From: Verrucomicrobiia bacterium
GTDB taxonomy: Bacteria > Verrucomicrobiota > Verrucomicrobiia > Palsa-1439
Assembly (NCBI GenBank): GCA_022072455.1
Contig: JAJVHY010000031.1
Span: 85,761 to 149,760 of the forward strand
DNA length: 64,000 bases
Direction: 5' to 3'
The notes beneath the pieces were generated by a model. The model saw only the letters and a list, made by a program, of their open reading frames with translations, made no database searches and was not told the origin of the DNA. Position numbers and translations under genes: made by a program. Position 1 is the stretch's first letter; every line of letters starts with the position of its first letter. This document shows, piece by piece, positions 18,264 through 26,823 of the stretch.

Positions 18264-20564
18264 TCAACTCACCCGAATTTCGCACGCCAACTTCGCCTGC
18301 AACTGCTTCTTGATCGCCTCATGCGCCGCGTTCACCTCGGTATCCGTCAACGTCCGGTCCGCCGCGCGAAACGTCAGCGAGTACGCTACCGACTTTTTCC
18401 CCGCGGGAATCGAACCGCCCCGGAAGACATCGAACAACGCCACCGCCTCCAAATTCTTCCCCCGCTCAATCGCGTCCAACACCTGCCGGTGCGTGACCGC
18501 CTCATCCACCACCAACGCGACATCCCGCACGATCGCCGGGAACTTCGGCAATTCCACAAACTGCTTCTCACTCACCGCCCGCGCCGGCAACTCGCATTCC
18601 GCCACATACACCGCATCGCGCAAATCCAGCTTCTTCGCCTTTTTCTCCGGTATCTCGGTGATCTCCGCATTCACCCCGAGCTGTTCCAGCGCGCCTTTCA
18701 GATCGAAATAATCCGACTTCTCCGTCCGCTCCCAATCGCCGGTCGTCCGTCGTCCCGTCGCCGCTAACGCCAACTTCAACGACTCCTTGCCGTCCGCCGC
18801 GAACACCCGGCCAATCTCAAACAACCGCATATCGTACTGATGCCGGGAAACATTCGTCCGCAAATTCTGGAGCAAGCCCGGCACCAGTGATTGCCGGAGC
18901 GCCGTCATCTCCGCGTTCAGCGGATTCTGCAATTTCACCGCGCCTTCCGAAACCATCGTCTGATTCAACGCCTCGTGAAACCCCAGCGCATTCAACGTCG
19001 CCCGCACCCGCCGCCGTTCGTCCCACTGCGCATCGAACGCCGACACCGCCGGCAAGGCCGGCAGCATCTTCGCCGGGATGTTCTCGACGCCATAAATCCG
19101 GCAAACCTCTTCGATCAAATCCGCCTCGCGTTCCAAGTCCACCCGGTACGTTGGAATCTCCACTTCAATGGAGGGCCACGCTCCGTCGTGGCCGAGAGCG
19201 CCGGACGGACGCGACGGAGCGCGTCCCTCCAAGACTTCCAAACCCAATCCCGTAAAAATCTTCTTTACTGTTGCCGGCGGCACTTCCACACCCAGCAACC
19301 GGTTCACCTGCGCATACCGGCATTTCACGCGACGCTTCTCGACCGGCTTGGCCAGCACGTCAACGAACCCGCCAATCGTCCCGCCGGCCAGTTGCTGAAT
19401 TAACAACGCCGCCCGGTTGCTTGCCCAAATCACCCCGCCAATATCCGCCCCGCGCTCGAACCGGTAACTCGAATCGCTCGTCAGAGAAAGTTGCTTCGAA
19501 GTCTTCCGCACATTTGCGGGTAAAAACCACGCGCTTTCCAACAGCACATCCGTCGTCGCGTCATTAATCTCGCTGTTCTGCCCGCCCATGATCCCGGCCA
19601 GCGCGACCGCCCGCTCCGCATCCGCAATCACCAGCATCTCGCCGGTCAGTTTGTGCTGACTCCCGACAATCGCCCCGAACTCCTCGCCATCCTTCGCGCG
19701 CCGCACAATGATCCGGTTGCCCTTCAGCAAATTGAAATCAAACGCATGCAACGGATGCCCGGATTCCAGCAACACGTAGTTCGTGATGTCCACGACGTTG
19801 TTGATGGAACGCAGCCCGACCTTTTCGAGAATGCTCTTCAACCAAGCCGGTGACGGCCCAATCTTCACCCCGCGAATCATCCGCGCGGTATAACGTGGGC
19901 AGAGGTCGGGGGCTTCGACTTCAACTAGTGGAAAGGGCGTCTCGCCCGTTTGTTTATTGGATGAACCGGGCGAGACGCCCGTTCCACTATCCGCCGGCAA
20001 CTTCAACGGATTCCCCGTCAACGCCGCGATCTCGCGCGCGATGCCAATGACGCTCAACCAGTCCGGCCGGTTCGGCGTCACCTCGATATCGTACACCGTG
20101 TCCCCTGGCCCGACATATTCAGAGAACTTCTTCCCCAACGGCGCATCCGCCGGCAAGATCAGCAAACCATCTTCCGCCTTCGGCAAACCAAGTTCCTCCG
20201 CCGAACACATCATCCCCTGCGAAAGAATCCCGCGCAGCTTCGATTCCTTGATGGTGAACCCCGCCCCCATCGCCGCCCCCGGCAACGCCAGCGGCACCTT
20301 GTCGCCGACCTTGTAATTTTTCGCGCCGCAAACGATCTGCCGTTCCCCCGTCCCATCGTTCACTCGGCAAACCGAAAGTTTGTCGGCATTCGGATGTTTG
20401 TCTGAGGAAAGTATCTGCGCGATGACAACTTGCTCCGGTATCTTCCCGCCGAGGGTGACGATGTCCTCGACCTCGATACCGGCAAAGGTGAGTTTCTCCG
20501 CCAATTCCTGCGGTGACCAATCGAAATCGACGTACTGCTTGAGCCAGTTGTAAGTGAATTTCAT
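18264..20564 (-). CDS. pheT: Phenylalanyl-tRNA synthetase beta subunit PheT
   Basis: 766 residues. The beta subunit of the alpha2-beta2 enzyme that charges tRNA-Phe. Seen: the N-terminal [15 protein letters not shown], tRNA-binding EMAP-like domain ([23 protein letters not shown]), B3/4 editing part ([22 protein letters not shown]), B5 and the C-terminal anticodon-recognition fold ([14 protein letters not shown]). Two pairs of palindromes sit in frame and encode residues ~192-213 and ~445-465, where ordinary PheT has shorter linkers. pheS is not adjacent. No ribosome-binding site is obvious at 20564. Confidence 0.96.
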   Translation of the reverse strand: MKFTYNWLKQYVDFDWSPQELAEKLTFAGIEVEDIVTLGGKIPEQVVIAQILSSDKHPNADKLSVCRVNDGTGERQIVCGAKNYKVGDKVPLALPGAAMGAGFTIKESKLRGILSQGMMCSAEELGLPKAEDGLLILPADAPLGKKFSEYVGPGDTVYDIEVTPNRPDWLSVIGIAREIAALTGNPLKLPADSGTGVSPGSSNKQTGETPFPLVEVEAPDLCPRYTARMIRGVKIGPSPAWLKSILEKVGLRSINNVVDITNYVLLESGHPLHAFDFNLLKGNRIIVRRAKDGEEFGAIVGSQHKLTGEMLVIADAERAVALAGIMGGQNSEINDATTDVLLESAWFLPANVRKTSKQLSLTSDSSYRFERGADIGGVIWASNRAALLIQQLAGGTIGGFVDVLAKPVEKRRVKCRYAQVNRLLGVEVPPATVKKIFTGLGLEVLEGRAPSRPSGALGHDGAWPSIEVEIPTYRVDLEREADLIEEVCRIYGVENIPAKMLPALPAVSAFDAQWDERRRVRATLNALGFHEALNQTMVSEGAVKLQNPLNAEMTALRQSLVPGLLQNLRTNVSRHQYDMRLFEIGRVFAADGKESLKLALAATGRRTTGDWERTEKSDYFDLKGALEQLGVNAEITEIPEKKAKKLDLRDAVYVAECELPARAVSEKQFVELPKFPAIVRDVALVVDEAVTHRQVLDAIERGKNLEAVALFDVFRGGSIPAGKKSVAYSLTFRAADRTLTDTEVNAAHEAIKKQLQAKLACEIRVS
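19170..19230. repeat. Palindrome pair (family B) in frame inside pheT
   Basis: Left arm GGAGGGCCACGCTCCGTCGT+GGCC (19170-19193) and right arm GGACGCGACGGAGCGCGTCC+CTCC (19207-19230). Each arm folds alone (GGCCAC/GTGGCC and GGACGC/GCGTCC) and the two loops GCTCCGTC and GACGGAGC are exact reverse complements. It encodes PheT residues ~445-465 in the linker before [12 protein letters not shown]. Confidence 0.85.
19927..19988. repeat. Palindrome pair (family C) in frame inside pheT
   Basis: Left arm AGTGGAAAGGGCGTCTCGCC+CG (19927-19948) and right arm CGGGCGAGACGCCCGTTCCA+CT (19967-19988) are inverted copies with one mismatch in 22, separated by 18 bp. Each arm contains GGGCG-TCT-CGCCC. It encodes PheT residues ~192-213, with no change of frame. 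Confidence 0.85.
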
Positions 20565-20697
20565 CCGGGCGCAGACTGTACCGGGTTCACGGCGAATCGT
20601 CTAGCTTGGACACACCGGTATTTGAACATGGCGACAGGGTTGACCGTTGCGCTGTGCCGGCGATTCTTGTATCTTGGCGCGTGTACATCACCTCATC

Positions 20698-20967
20698 ATG
20701 CCAGAACTTGCACGATTCTTTGGGATCATCATCCGGATGTACTCCGAGCCGTTTGCGCCCCATCACCAGCCGCACTTCCACGCGTACTACCAGGAAGCCG
20801 TTGCCATCATTGGGATTACGCCCGTGGCACTGCTTGCCGGTGGACTTCCGCTCCGGCAACAACGGCTCGTCGAAGCGTGGGCGGAGATCCATCAGGTCGA
20901 GTTGCTGGCTGACTGGCAGCGACTGCAGCAGGGACAACGTCCGCTGCCGATTGAACCGTTGAACTAG
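20698..20967 (+). CDS. DUF4160 domain protein
   Basis: 89 residues. DUF4160 is recognised from MPELARFFGIIIRMYSEPFAPHHQPHFHAYYQE-type opening (here IIRMYSEPF then PHFHAYYQE) and the end LVEAWAEIHQVELLADWQRL. These short proteins are nearly always next to a DUF2442 gene, as here, 9 bp downstream, and such pairs behave in genomes like accessory or toxin-antitoxin-type modules, although no activity is proven. Start ATG 20698 is the first residue of the conserved block. Confidence 0.85.
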   Translation: MPELARFFGIIIRMYSEPFAPHHQPHFHAYYQEAVAIIGITPVALLAGGLPLRQQRLVEAWAEIHQVELLADWQRLQQGQRPLPIEPLN

Positions 20968-20976
20968 AGTACCGTC

Positions 20977-21282
20977 ATGAGCCATCCGATTTATCAGGTC
21001 AAATCGTTCGAGATTGCCGGGGCGTACACGTTACACGTCCGCTTCGATGACGGCACGGCGCGAACGATAAACTTCCTCCCGGCCCTCCACGGCGAATTGT
21101 TCGAGCCATTGCGCGAGTTGCGGCTTTTCAACCAAGTCAGCCTCGATCCGGAAGTGAAAACGCTGGTCTGGCCCAACGGCGCCGACTTCGATCCCGCCAC
21201 GCTACACGATTGGCCTCCCGATGCCGCGGTGAATTACGAATCCCGACAAATGGAGCCGAGTATCGTACGCGAGAAGAAGTAA
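20977..21282 (+). CDS. DUF2442 domain protein
   Basis: 101 residues. The DUF2442 pattern is present: YTLHVRFDDGTARTINFLPAL, LFNQVSLDPEVKTLVWPNGADF, and a final DPATLHDW. It follows the DUF4160 gene after 9 bp and the two are surely co-transcribed. Partner genes of this type are often carried on islands; the region beyond is indeed accessory. Role not known. Confidence 0.88.
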   Translation: MSHPIYQVKSFEIAGAYTLHVRFDDGTARTINFLPALHGELFEPLRELRLFNQVSLDPEVKTLVWPNGADFDPATLHDWPPDAAVNYESRQMEPSIVREKK

Positions 21283-21375
21283 TCACTGCACCCTCCCTCA
21301 GCACCGCGTCGCGCATTCGCCATAATCGAGGACTGGAACGCGTGGGTAGTTGGGAGATGACCCCGGCGATCGGGT

Positions 21376-22014
21376 TCACTGTTCGGGCCGTGGCAGATTA
21401 GTTTGAGGCCGCAAGCGATTGCGCCTCACATATGCGTTCAACAGATGCGTATGGCTCCATCTTTTGAAGGTGTCCGCCCGATACATCAAGATTGCGGAGA
21501 TGATCAAGGCTGCGATAATTTCGATGATGGTCTTCAGGAGGTGCATCTGGCTGACAGACGTTAAACTGTAGATACCGGCAGCCAAGGCAAAAGACATGAA
21601 GGAAAGACTCAGGTTTGATGCGAGCCCCTTCATTGCAGACATTTGGTCTGCCTTGTCACGGGCCCGTGGGACATAAACATCCGCGTATGAGTAAATCGAA
21701 GCAAAATGATATTCGGGCAGTGCGTCCCGCGGGTTGTCAGTATTGAAATTTGTTAATACTCGAGTTTTCAAATCGCCGAGGACCTTGTCGGTTATTCGAG
21801 AAATAAATGCTTCAGCAATTGCGTCCGAAACGAATCCTGTCATATAAGCAATAACCGCAATGGCTAGCAGTGAAAATGTGGACAAGTGACGGAGGACATA
21901 AAACAACTCCGGACAGCTGCCAAAATCGAGTGCATAGGGAATGAGCAAGAGATAACTGAGACCTGGGATCAGGTAGGAAAAAATATCGAACACAGTCAAT
22001 CTTATGTTATTCAT
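21376..22014 (-). CDS. Four-helix membrane protein of an NTase/methyltransferase module
   Basis: 212 residues with four predicted membrane helices at about 9-29 (DIFSYLIPGLSYLLLIPY), 43-63, 133-153 and 160-178, a soluble loop of ~65 residues between helices 2 and 3, and a basic C-terminal tail. No enzymatic motif. The start overlaps the methyltransferase stop by ATGA, so it is made with it. The segment is AT-richer than its surroundings. In signalling-type defence systems a small membrane protein is often the cell-killing effector; that role here is only inferred from position and topology. Confidence 0.75.
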   Translation of the reverse strand: MNNIRLTVFDIFSYLIPGLSYLLLIPYALDFGSCPELFYVLRHLSTFSLLAIAVIAYMTGFVSDAIAEAFISRITDKVLGDLKTRVLTNFNTDNPRDALPEYHFASIYSYADVYVPRARDKADQMSAMKGLASNLSLSFMSFALAAGIYSLTSVSQMHLLKTIIEIIAALIISAILMYRADTFKRWSHTHLLNAYVRRNRLRPQTNLPRPEQ

Positions 22015-24296
22015 ATCGGTAGTAATTTCTGTGTTTTTGGTATTGCTTCGCGGGATTTTCGGGATAGGAAGTCGCTTCCAGCGAATTCCATCAGCATGGT
22101 TGCATTGACTTGGCCTAGTTCCTTCGGTTCAAGCTTATAGAGGCCGCCACCGTATACCCTGCCGCTATTGCGAAGGTCTTCCTGTCGAATTGAATTTAGC
22201 GCCAGGAGAATTCGTTCGTCGAGGCCCGGTGTACAGCGAATCTGTTCAAGAAGCGACTCCTTGGGAAACAAAAGCAGGTAAACGTTTGTCGCTACAGCGT
22301 CAGAACGATTGAGGATGAATCGGAAAGGGGATCGAGTACTCGTACCGCGACCCATATAGGTACAGAGATACATGGGAATTGCGCGCGTTTCCTGCTTGTA
22401 CCACAGATGGCGGTTCTTCACCAAAAAACCATCGCGGACACCCAATTCCTTGGCAGTACTCAAGTATTTCCAGAGTCCCGGATACTGGGCTCGTATTGTC
22501 GTCTCTGGGAGATCACAGTCGAGAAGAACCAATTTCGGTTCGAGGAGCGGATGTCCACTGCGGTCCGTATTTACAATATTAGTATTAAGAAAGCGTGGGC
22601 TTGGGAGAATCGGTCGGTAAGAAGTCCGCGGAAAGTGGTGTTTTTTTGCAAGACCTAGTGTCAGGATAAAGAAGTCATTTGCCCCGGTCGCGATACCGCG
22701 TTGAATGCTAAAGAAGTCGCTTAGTGTCAGGGCGGGTTTTGGACCGACATCGAACTGTGCCATCGTTTCAGGCCATTTCGCAAGACTTCGAAGGTCGGAT
22801 ATCGATACTCTTCTCGATTCTAATGGGGTCGACAGACCGCCCCCTATGCTGTAGCGGGTCGAATGCTGCGGGTTAGGGACAGTATTAGTGAACAAAACAA
22901 TACATGACGCCGCCAACACGCCATCGAATTGTAAATCCTTCGGGTCAAATCGATGGATTACGTGCAAAGAGACGCGCGTAGTTAGGTACTCTCGGAGTGC
23001 GCTTCCGTAATCCGCGGCCATAAATTCTGAAGATACAAGCCAACACGCTACCGCATCAGATTGCATCCAATTATGACACAACATCATGAAGTATAAATAC
23101 AAACTCGAACGACCGCTGACAGTGATTCCGAGCTCGTCATAGACACGCTTCTGTAAGGCCCGTTTTTGAACATTTGACAGATATTGGTGGCGGACATACG
23201 GTGGGTTCGAGAGAATCAAATTACGCTTGTCTCTCAGCGATGTCGTAAAGAAGTCATCGTTAACAACTCGAAGACGTCGTTTCCCTCCCCAAACGCGCAT
23301 TGTTATTGATGCAATCGTTTTATCAATTTCGATTCCGACGGCAGAGACTAGCGTTTCAGGTGGAAATTCGTGCTGCAATGCTGCAAAAAACGTCCCGCTG
23401 CCGATACATGGGTCCCCAAAATCGATTCGATCAAGTTTGTTTTTGGCAAAAAGTCGAACATGCCGCACTATTTCGATCGCAAGCTCTGGGGGGGTCAAGA
23501 ATTGACCCAACAATCGGCGAATGCTACGCGGGTTCTTGGCGAGAGCCTCCGCGTGAATTCCTTTTTGAACAGATATTGTAGTTGCACTTCCCTTGTAGGT
23601 GTCCTTGATTTGTTCGAGAGTCTGAAGGGCGTGGTCGCTTTGAATTTCTAGCTTGCCCATGTGTGAAGCGTGAAATAGCCACCCTGGACCTGCCTGCTGA
23701 TGCAGGTAATCACATATAGACTTGATCCATTGCAGACGAGTCGATTCGGTGGCATCGGATACAGTATCAAAAGTTAATTCCTGCCCTATGATCTTCCGAA
23801 AGAGTATACAAGCCGCAACTGAGTAATTTCTCTCTGTTGGATTCTTTGTCTGGGAAGGACGGCGAAGCAGAATCCTCTTAAGCGACGCGTTGTGTGGTAG
23901 CTTAACCTTGATATGCCATGAGTATTCACGGAGGACATCGGCCACTTGGTGTGCAAAGCGGTTCGACTGTCCATCGTAAAGAGTAATGTGGGGCAAGCTG
24001 GTGATGTAGTCTGGTTTGTAGTGCAACCAAGCTGAACGCAATAGGTCACAACGGATGAAAACCGTATTTTGACTGGAAGGATTGGAGCTAGAGGAGGTAA
24101 ATAATCCTGGCTCAACTAGCTCAATTTCTGGGAAGTGTTCGTTCTGAAGAGTGAGAGTCCCTCTACTAATTGGACCGTAGACGGTAACATGCGGTTTTGA
24201 CTTGGAGGCCGGCTCGCATATGTTGCGGAGCAACTGCAGTACTGGAGTTACAAGCGGATCGTCAAGATACAGAACGTATATATATGAATGGGCCAT
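22011..24296 (-). CDS. 2H phosphoesterase-N6-adenine DNA methyltransferase fusion
   Basis: 761 residues. Residues ~1-130 match the 2H (RNA ligase/CPDase-like) fold: YIYVLYLDDP, then two HxT motifs, KPHVTVYGPI (His36, Thr38) and LPHITLYDG (His103, Thr105), the catalytic pair of that superfamily. Residues ~130-250 are unassigned. From ~262 comes an Eco57I/TaqI-like methyltransferase: GQFLTPPELA, SAM motif DPCIGSGTF (295-303) and catalytic NPPY (364-367). Residues ~510-740 resemble a TaqI-type target-recognition part (FFSIQRGIATGANDFF). No nuclease motif is seen, so this is not an obvious type IIG enzyme. Flanked by a nucleotidyltransferase gene (3 bp) and a membrane-protein gene (ATGA). Confidence 0.85.
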   Translation of the reverse strand: MAHSYIYVLYLDDPLVTPVLQLLRNICEPASKSKPHVTVYGPISRGTLTLQNEHFPEIELVEPGLFTSSSSNPSSQNTVFIRCDLLRSAWLHYKPDYITSLPHITLYDGQSNRFAHQVADVLREYSWHIKVKLPHNASLKRILLRRPSQTKNPTERNYSVAACILFRKIIGQELTFDTVSDATESTRLQWIKSICDYLHQQAGPGWLFHASHMGKLEIQSDHALQTLEQIKDTYKGSATTISVQKGIHAEALAKNPRSIRRLLGQFLTPPELAIEIVRHVRLFAKNKLDRIDFGDPCIGSGTFFAALQHEFPPETLVSAVGIEIDKTIASITMRVWGGKRRLRVVNDDFFTTSLRDKRNLILSNPPYVRHQYLSNVQKRALQKRVYDELGITVSGRSSLYLYFMMLCHNWMQSDAVACWLVSSEFMAADYGSALREYLTTRVSLHVIHRFDPKDLQFDGVLAASCIVLFTNTVPNPQHSTRYSIGGGLSTPLESRRVSISDLRSLAKWPETMAQFDVGPKPALTLSDFFSIQRGIATGANDFFILTLGLAKKHHFPRTSYRPILPSPRFLNTNIVNTDRSGHPLLEPKLVLLDCDLPETTIRAQYPGLWKYLSTAKELGVRDGFLVKNRHLWYKQETRAIPMYLCTYMGRGTSTRSPFRFILNRSDAVATNVYLLLFPKESLLEQIRCTPGLDERILLALNSIRQEDLRNSGRVYGGGLYKLEPKELGQVNATMLMEFAGSDFLSRKSREAIPKTQKLLPI

Positions 24297-24299
24297 GCA

Positions 24300-25289
24300 T
24301 CAAATCAGCATGTAGCGCATGCAGTTACTCTTCGCATCGACGCGCTTTAGCAATTTGAACATTTGGTCGCCATATGTACTAGCGCGCGTAAATGCGGCAC
24401 GTCGCTTTGGTTCATCAGCAAATAGATTTCGGAGATCGGGTGCGGGTAGCTCGGTTAAAGAAAGGAACCAGCTGTACTCCTCAAGAAGACGGTGAACAAG
24501 AGGGGTCGCGGATGGCTCGAACTTTGTTAAGTATTCAAGTCTCTCTCTAGGGGTTTGAAGGATTAGGTGTTTAATATATCGATCACTTACTGGGGCGGGA
24601 CGAGACAATGCGGCAAGAGTAGCAAAGCAGGTCGTCATCCGACTGAACTTGAGCTTAAAGTTTCTCACCTTGTGCTTGGTTATGGTCGATGGGTTATTAT
24701 AATGGGCGTATCTTTTATTCTCATAATTTAGACAGAGAGTCTTCCAATAACGAACTATATCGTTGACAAGGAAGACAGGGCGAAAGTCTCCTTGGTGCCG
24801 GGGAAAATCACGGAAATAACACTCGATGATGCTATCGACGGCGGACGAGTACAGTTGAGGATTTATGAGGGGCTTGCTCTCGAGCAGCAGCAACATGCGC
24901 GTCGTAAAATGGTTTCGGTGGTCATCACTGCGACCTCCCAACTGTAGTGCCATATCTTGAACATGGCGGATCTTCAAGTACTGACCGCGATTGGACGGAG
25001 GAGGGAATCCAAGTTCGCGCAATACTTGTCGTACTTGCCTAAAGAGGGCAAGTTCGTTGTACTTTAATCGTCGGAACTTCGGCGAGGTGTCGAGGAAGAA
25101 TAGATCGATGTCGGAATATTGACTTGCTTCCAATCTCGCATATGAGCCTGCAGCAAAAATGGTGAGATTGGGGAACTTTGAAAGGGCGGTGAGCCCCTGC
25201 AAGCGAAGCTGGAGTTCTCGGAGTCGGGAGCGAGAATACCTCGCGCGCTGAATAAATATTTTTCGAACTTTATCGTATTCGCGGGACAT
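24300..25289 (-). CDS. GlnD/DUF294-like nucleotidyltransferase
   Basis: 329 residues. A pol-beta-type nucleotidyltransferase site is clear: AAGSYARLEASQYSDIDLFF (GS at 48-49, Asp60 and Asp62). The following LKIRHVQDMALQLGGRSDDH and TTRMLLLLESKPL follow the layout of the second half of GlnD/DUF294 transferase domains. The C-terminal 150 residues are helical and unassigned; no HD, ACT or CBS domain is present, unlike true GlnD. First gene of a three-gene unit with the 2H-methyltransferase and the membrane protein. It could modify a protein, a tRNA or make a nucleotide signal. Confidence 0.82.
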   Translation of the reverse strand: MSREYDKVRKIFIQRARYSRSRLRELQLRLQGLTALSKFPNLTIFAAGSYARLEASQYSDIDLFFLDTSPKFRRLKYNELALFRQVRQVLRELGFPPPSNRGQYLKIRHVQDMALQLGGRSDDHRNHFTTRMLLLLESKPLINPQLYSSAVDSIIECYFRDFPRHQGDFRPVFLVNDIVRYWKTLCLNYENKRYAHYNNPSTITKHKVRNFKLKFSRMTTCFATLAALSRPAPVSDRYIKHLILQTPRERLEYLTKFEPSATPLVHRLLEEYSWFLSLTELPAPDLRNLFADEPKRRAAFTRASTYGDQMFKLLKRVDAKSNCMRYMLI

Positions 25290-25382
25290 AGGAAGAGCCG
25301 TAATCGTAAGTGCTACAGGTTTTTCGCGGATGAGTCAATGGCGCCGGTTGCACCTTAAACTTACGATTTAAATTTTCTATAG

Positions 25383-25590
25383 TTAATGCGCAGTTGTTGG
25401 CGGGTGTCCACCGCCCGACAGTACGACGCGTAGTCGCCTGCACTGGCAAAGCGCGTGAGCGGTACGGTCTCCAGCAGAATCGCGCCGAGAATGTTCCCCA
25501 CGCCCAGCAGCGTCAACAGCCGCCCTCAGGCCGCGGCTAACTTCACGCGGGCCATGACTTTCTTCTCTAGCACGTAAAGAGATTAGTCCT
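25383..25590 (-). pseudogene. Decayed IS110-family transposase fragment
   Basis: Translating the minus strand gives LLTLLGVGNILGAILLETVP, then LTRFASAGDYASYCRAVDTR, the typical C-terminal (transposase_20) part of IS110-type transposases, preceded by LEKKVMARVKLAAA and an in-frame stop. No complete frame, catalytic N-terminal domain or ends are left. The rest of 25290-26131 has no gene I can support: 25591-25868 shows only short open frames without family patterns. Confidence 0.7.
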
Positions 25591-25868
25591 CAATCTTGAC
25601 ACCATTTGGGCAACGCACCACACGGCGGGGCTATTCCAACCGTTTCCGTGCGGATGAACGGTGTCGAGCGCCTGATCCTCGGCGTCCAAGCAGGGGTTCT
25701 CGTTGACAGTCGCTTTCTCGAATTGAAGCCGGGCCGGCGCGAACAAATTGGAGTTCTCGGCTCTGAGATACCGGGCGATCCGTGGTTTACCCGACCAAAT
25801 TCATGCTTTTTTACCGCAAAAACATGCCCTCATTCGGTTTTTTCTTCATTGGAATCGTGTTTTGTTGG

Positions 25869-26099
25869 GTGACAAACGTCGCTTGTCACCTCAGTAACCA
25901 GTTTTCCGACATTGGTCCTGATTTTTCCGAGGTGACAAATGGGGTTTGTCACCTGAGAAACCGGATTTCCCAGATCATTCCGGACATTTCTGTGGTGACA
26001 AACCTCGTTTGTCATCTCGGAATCCGTGTTTCCACTGAGGGATTTCTGGTTTCCCATCTCGGTATCTCGCAGTAGCAGGTGACAATCGGCGTTTGTCAC
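25869..26099. repeat. Array of 21-bp palindromes on a 21-bp grid
   Basis: GTGACAAA-N5-TTGTCAC-type palindromes (21 bp each, arms of 7) start at 25869, 25932, 25995 and 26079; spacing 63, 63 and 84 bp. A worn copy lies between the last two, near 26043. The bases between copies also resemble each other (…TTTTCCGA, …TTTCCCAGA). Because all spacings are multiples of 21, the array is readable on both strands as a repeated VTN-x-VCHL peptide. Confidence 0.75.
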
Positions 26100-26131
26100 C
26101 ACGGGTATGACGAGTGCTTGAATGAATCTTC

Positions 26132-26761
26132 ATGAAGAAAGCCAAGTTACGCGCCACCCGAATTCCCGACGCCAAATTGCTCCTCGGCATAACCACCACC
26201 CGCAACGCGTTGCAGAAGAATGCGGCGCAGTTTTCCGACGCCGCAGCGATGATCGCGCAGTTGGAAGCGGTTTTGGAACCGTACGCCGAGGCGACCAGGG
26301 CCTTGGCGGAAGCAAAGAGCGAACTCAAGCATCGCGCCAGCGCGAAGAACGCCAAGCGCAAGCTCGCCGAATGCGCCTGGGGGATTGTGGCGTACCGAGT
26401 GGAAGCACAAGCCCGGAAGAACCCCCCCCTCCTCCACGCGGCCGGACTGCCGGTGACCAATGATCCTCGACCGGTTGTCATGACGCAGGTGCTCGGATTG
26501 CGACTCACGCCCAGCCGGAATGAAGGCGAAATCCTTGCCCGGTGGAAACCCATCCGTCGTGCCCGCGCTTATCAGGTGCAGATTTGCGCCGCTGAAGACA
26601 CCGCGCCGACCCATTGGCGATTCTATCGCACGTGCACGAAAACACGGTGCGCGCTCAATCAGGGACTGGAATCCGGGCGGAAAGTCTGGGTGCGCGTCCG
26701 GGCCTTCGGTGCCAGTGGCTTAGGGCCATGGAGCAACCCGGCGCGTCTGACGGTGCCGTGA
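26132..26761 (+). CDS. Fibronectin type III-like hypothetical protein
   Basis: 209 residues. Residues ~1-90 are helical and basic; residues ~120-209 look like one fibronectin type III module: LRLTPSRNEGEILARWKPI, RARAYQVQI, then TRCALNQGLESGRKVWVRVRA and FGASGLGPWSNPARLTV. No signal peptide is seen. Several Verrucomicrobiota encode similar short FN3 proteins, with no known function. It stands alone between the palindrome array and sua5. Confidence 0.7.
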   Translation: MKKAKLRATRIPDAKLLLGITTTRNALQKNAAQFSDAAAMIAQLEAVLEPYAEATRALAEAKSELKHRASAKNAKRKLAECAWGIVAYRVEAQARKNPPLLHAAGLPVTNDPRPVVMTQVLGLRLTPSRNEGEILARWKPIRRARAYQVQICAAEDTAPTHWRFYRTCTKTRCALNQGLESGRKVWVRVRAFGASGLGPWSNPARLTVP

Positions 26762-26823
26762 CGCTGGCCAGCAAGACTTAGAACCCATCTCAATACCACC
26801 GGCGGGTGGCGGAGGAATTCCTC

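Noticed and set aside
18037-18285. 82-codon minus frame between rarA and pheT
   Set aside because: It overlaps the pheT 3' end, has no ribosome-binding site and matches no family I know.
22011-24296. Type IIG restriction enzyme
   Set aside because: No nuclease motif is visible; the N-terminus has 2H phosphoesterase motifs instead.
24300-25289. Calling the nucleotidyltransferase GlnD itself or a known CBASS synthase
   Set aside because: It lacks the HD and ACT domains of GlnD, and the motif spacing fits GlnD/DUF294 better than the known cyclase clades; only a general NTase call is safe.
25606-25872. 88-codon frame after the IS110 remnant
   Set aside because: No recognisable domain, poor start context, and next to decayed sequence.
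25782-26075. Possible protein with repeated VTN-x-VCHL
   Set aside because: The 21-bp palindromes are readable on both strands, so open frames arise automatically; no start site or homology.
25869-26099. CRISPR array
   Set aside because: Repeats are 21-bp palindromes, too few and with similar, not unique, spacers; no cas genes in the window.
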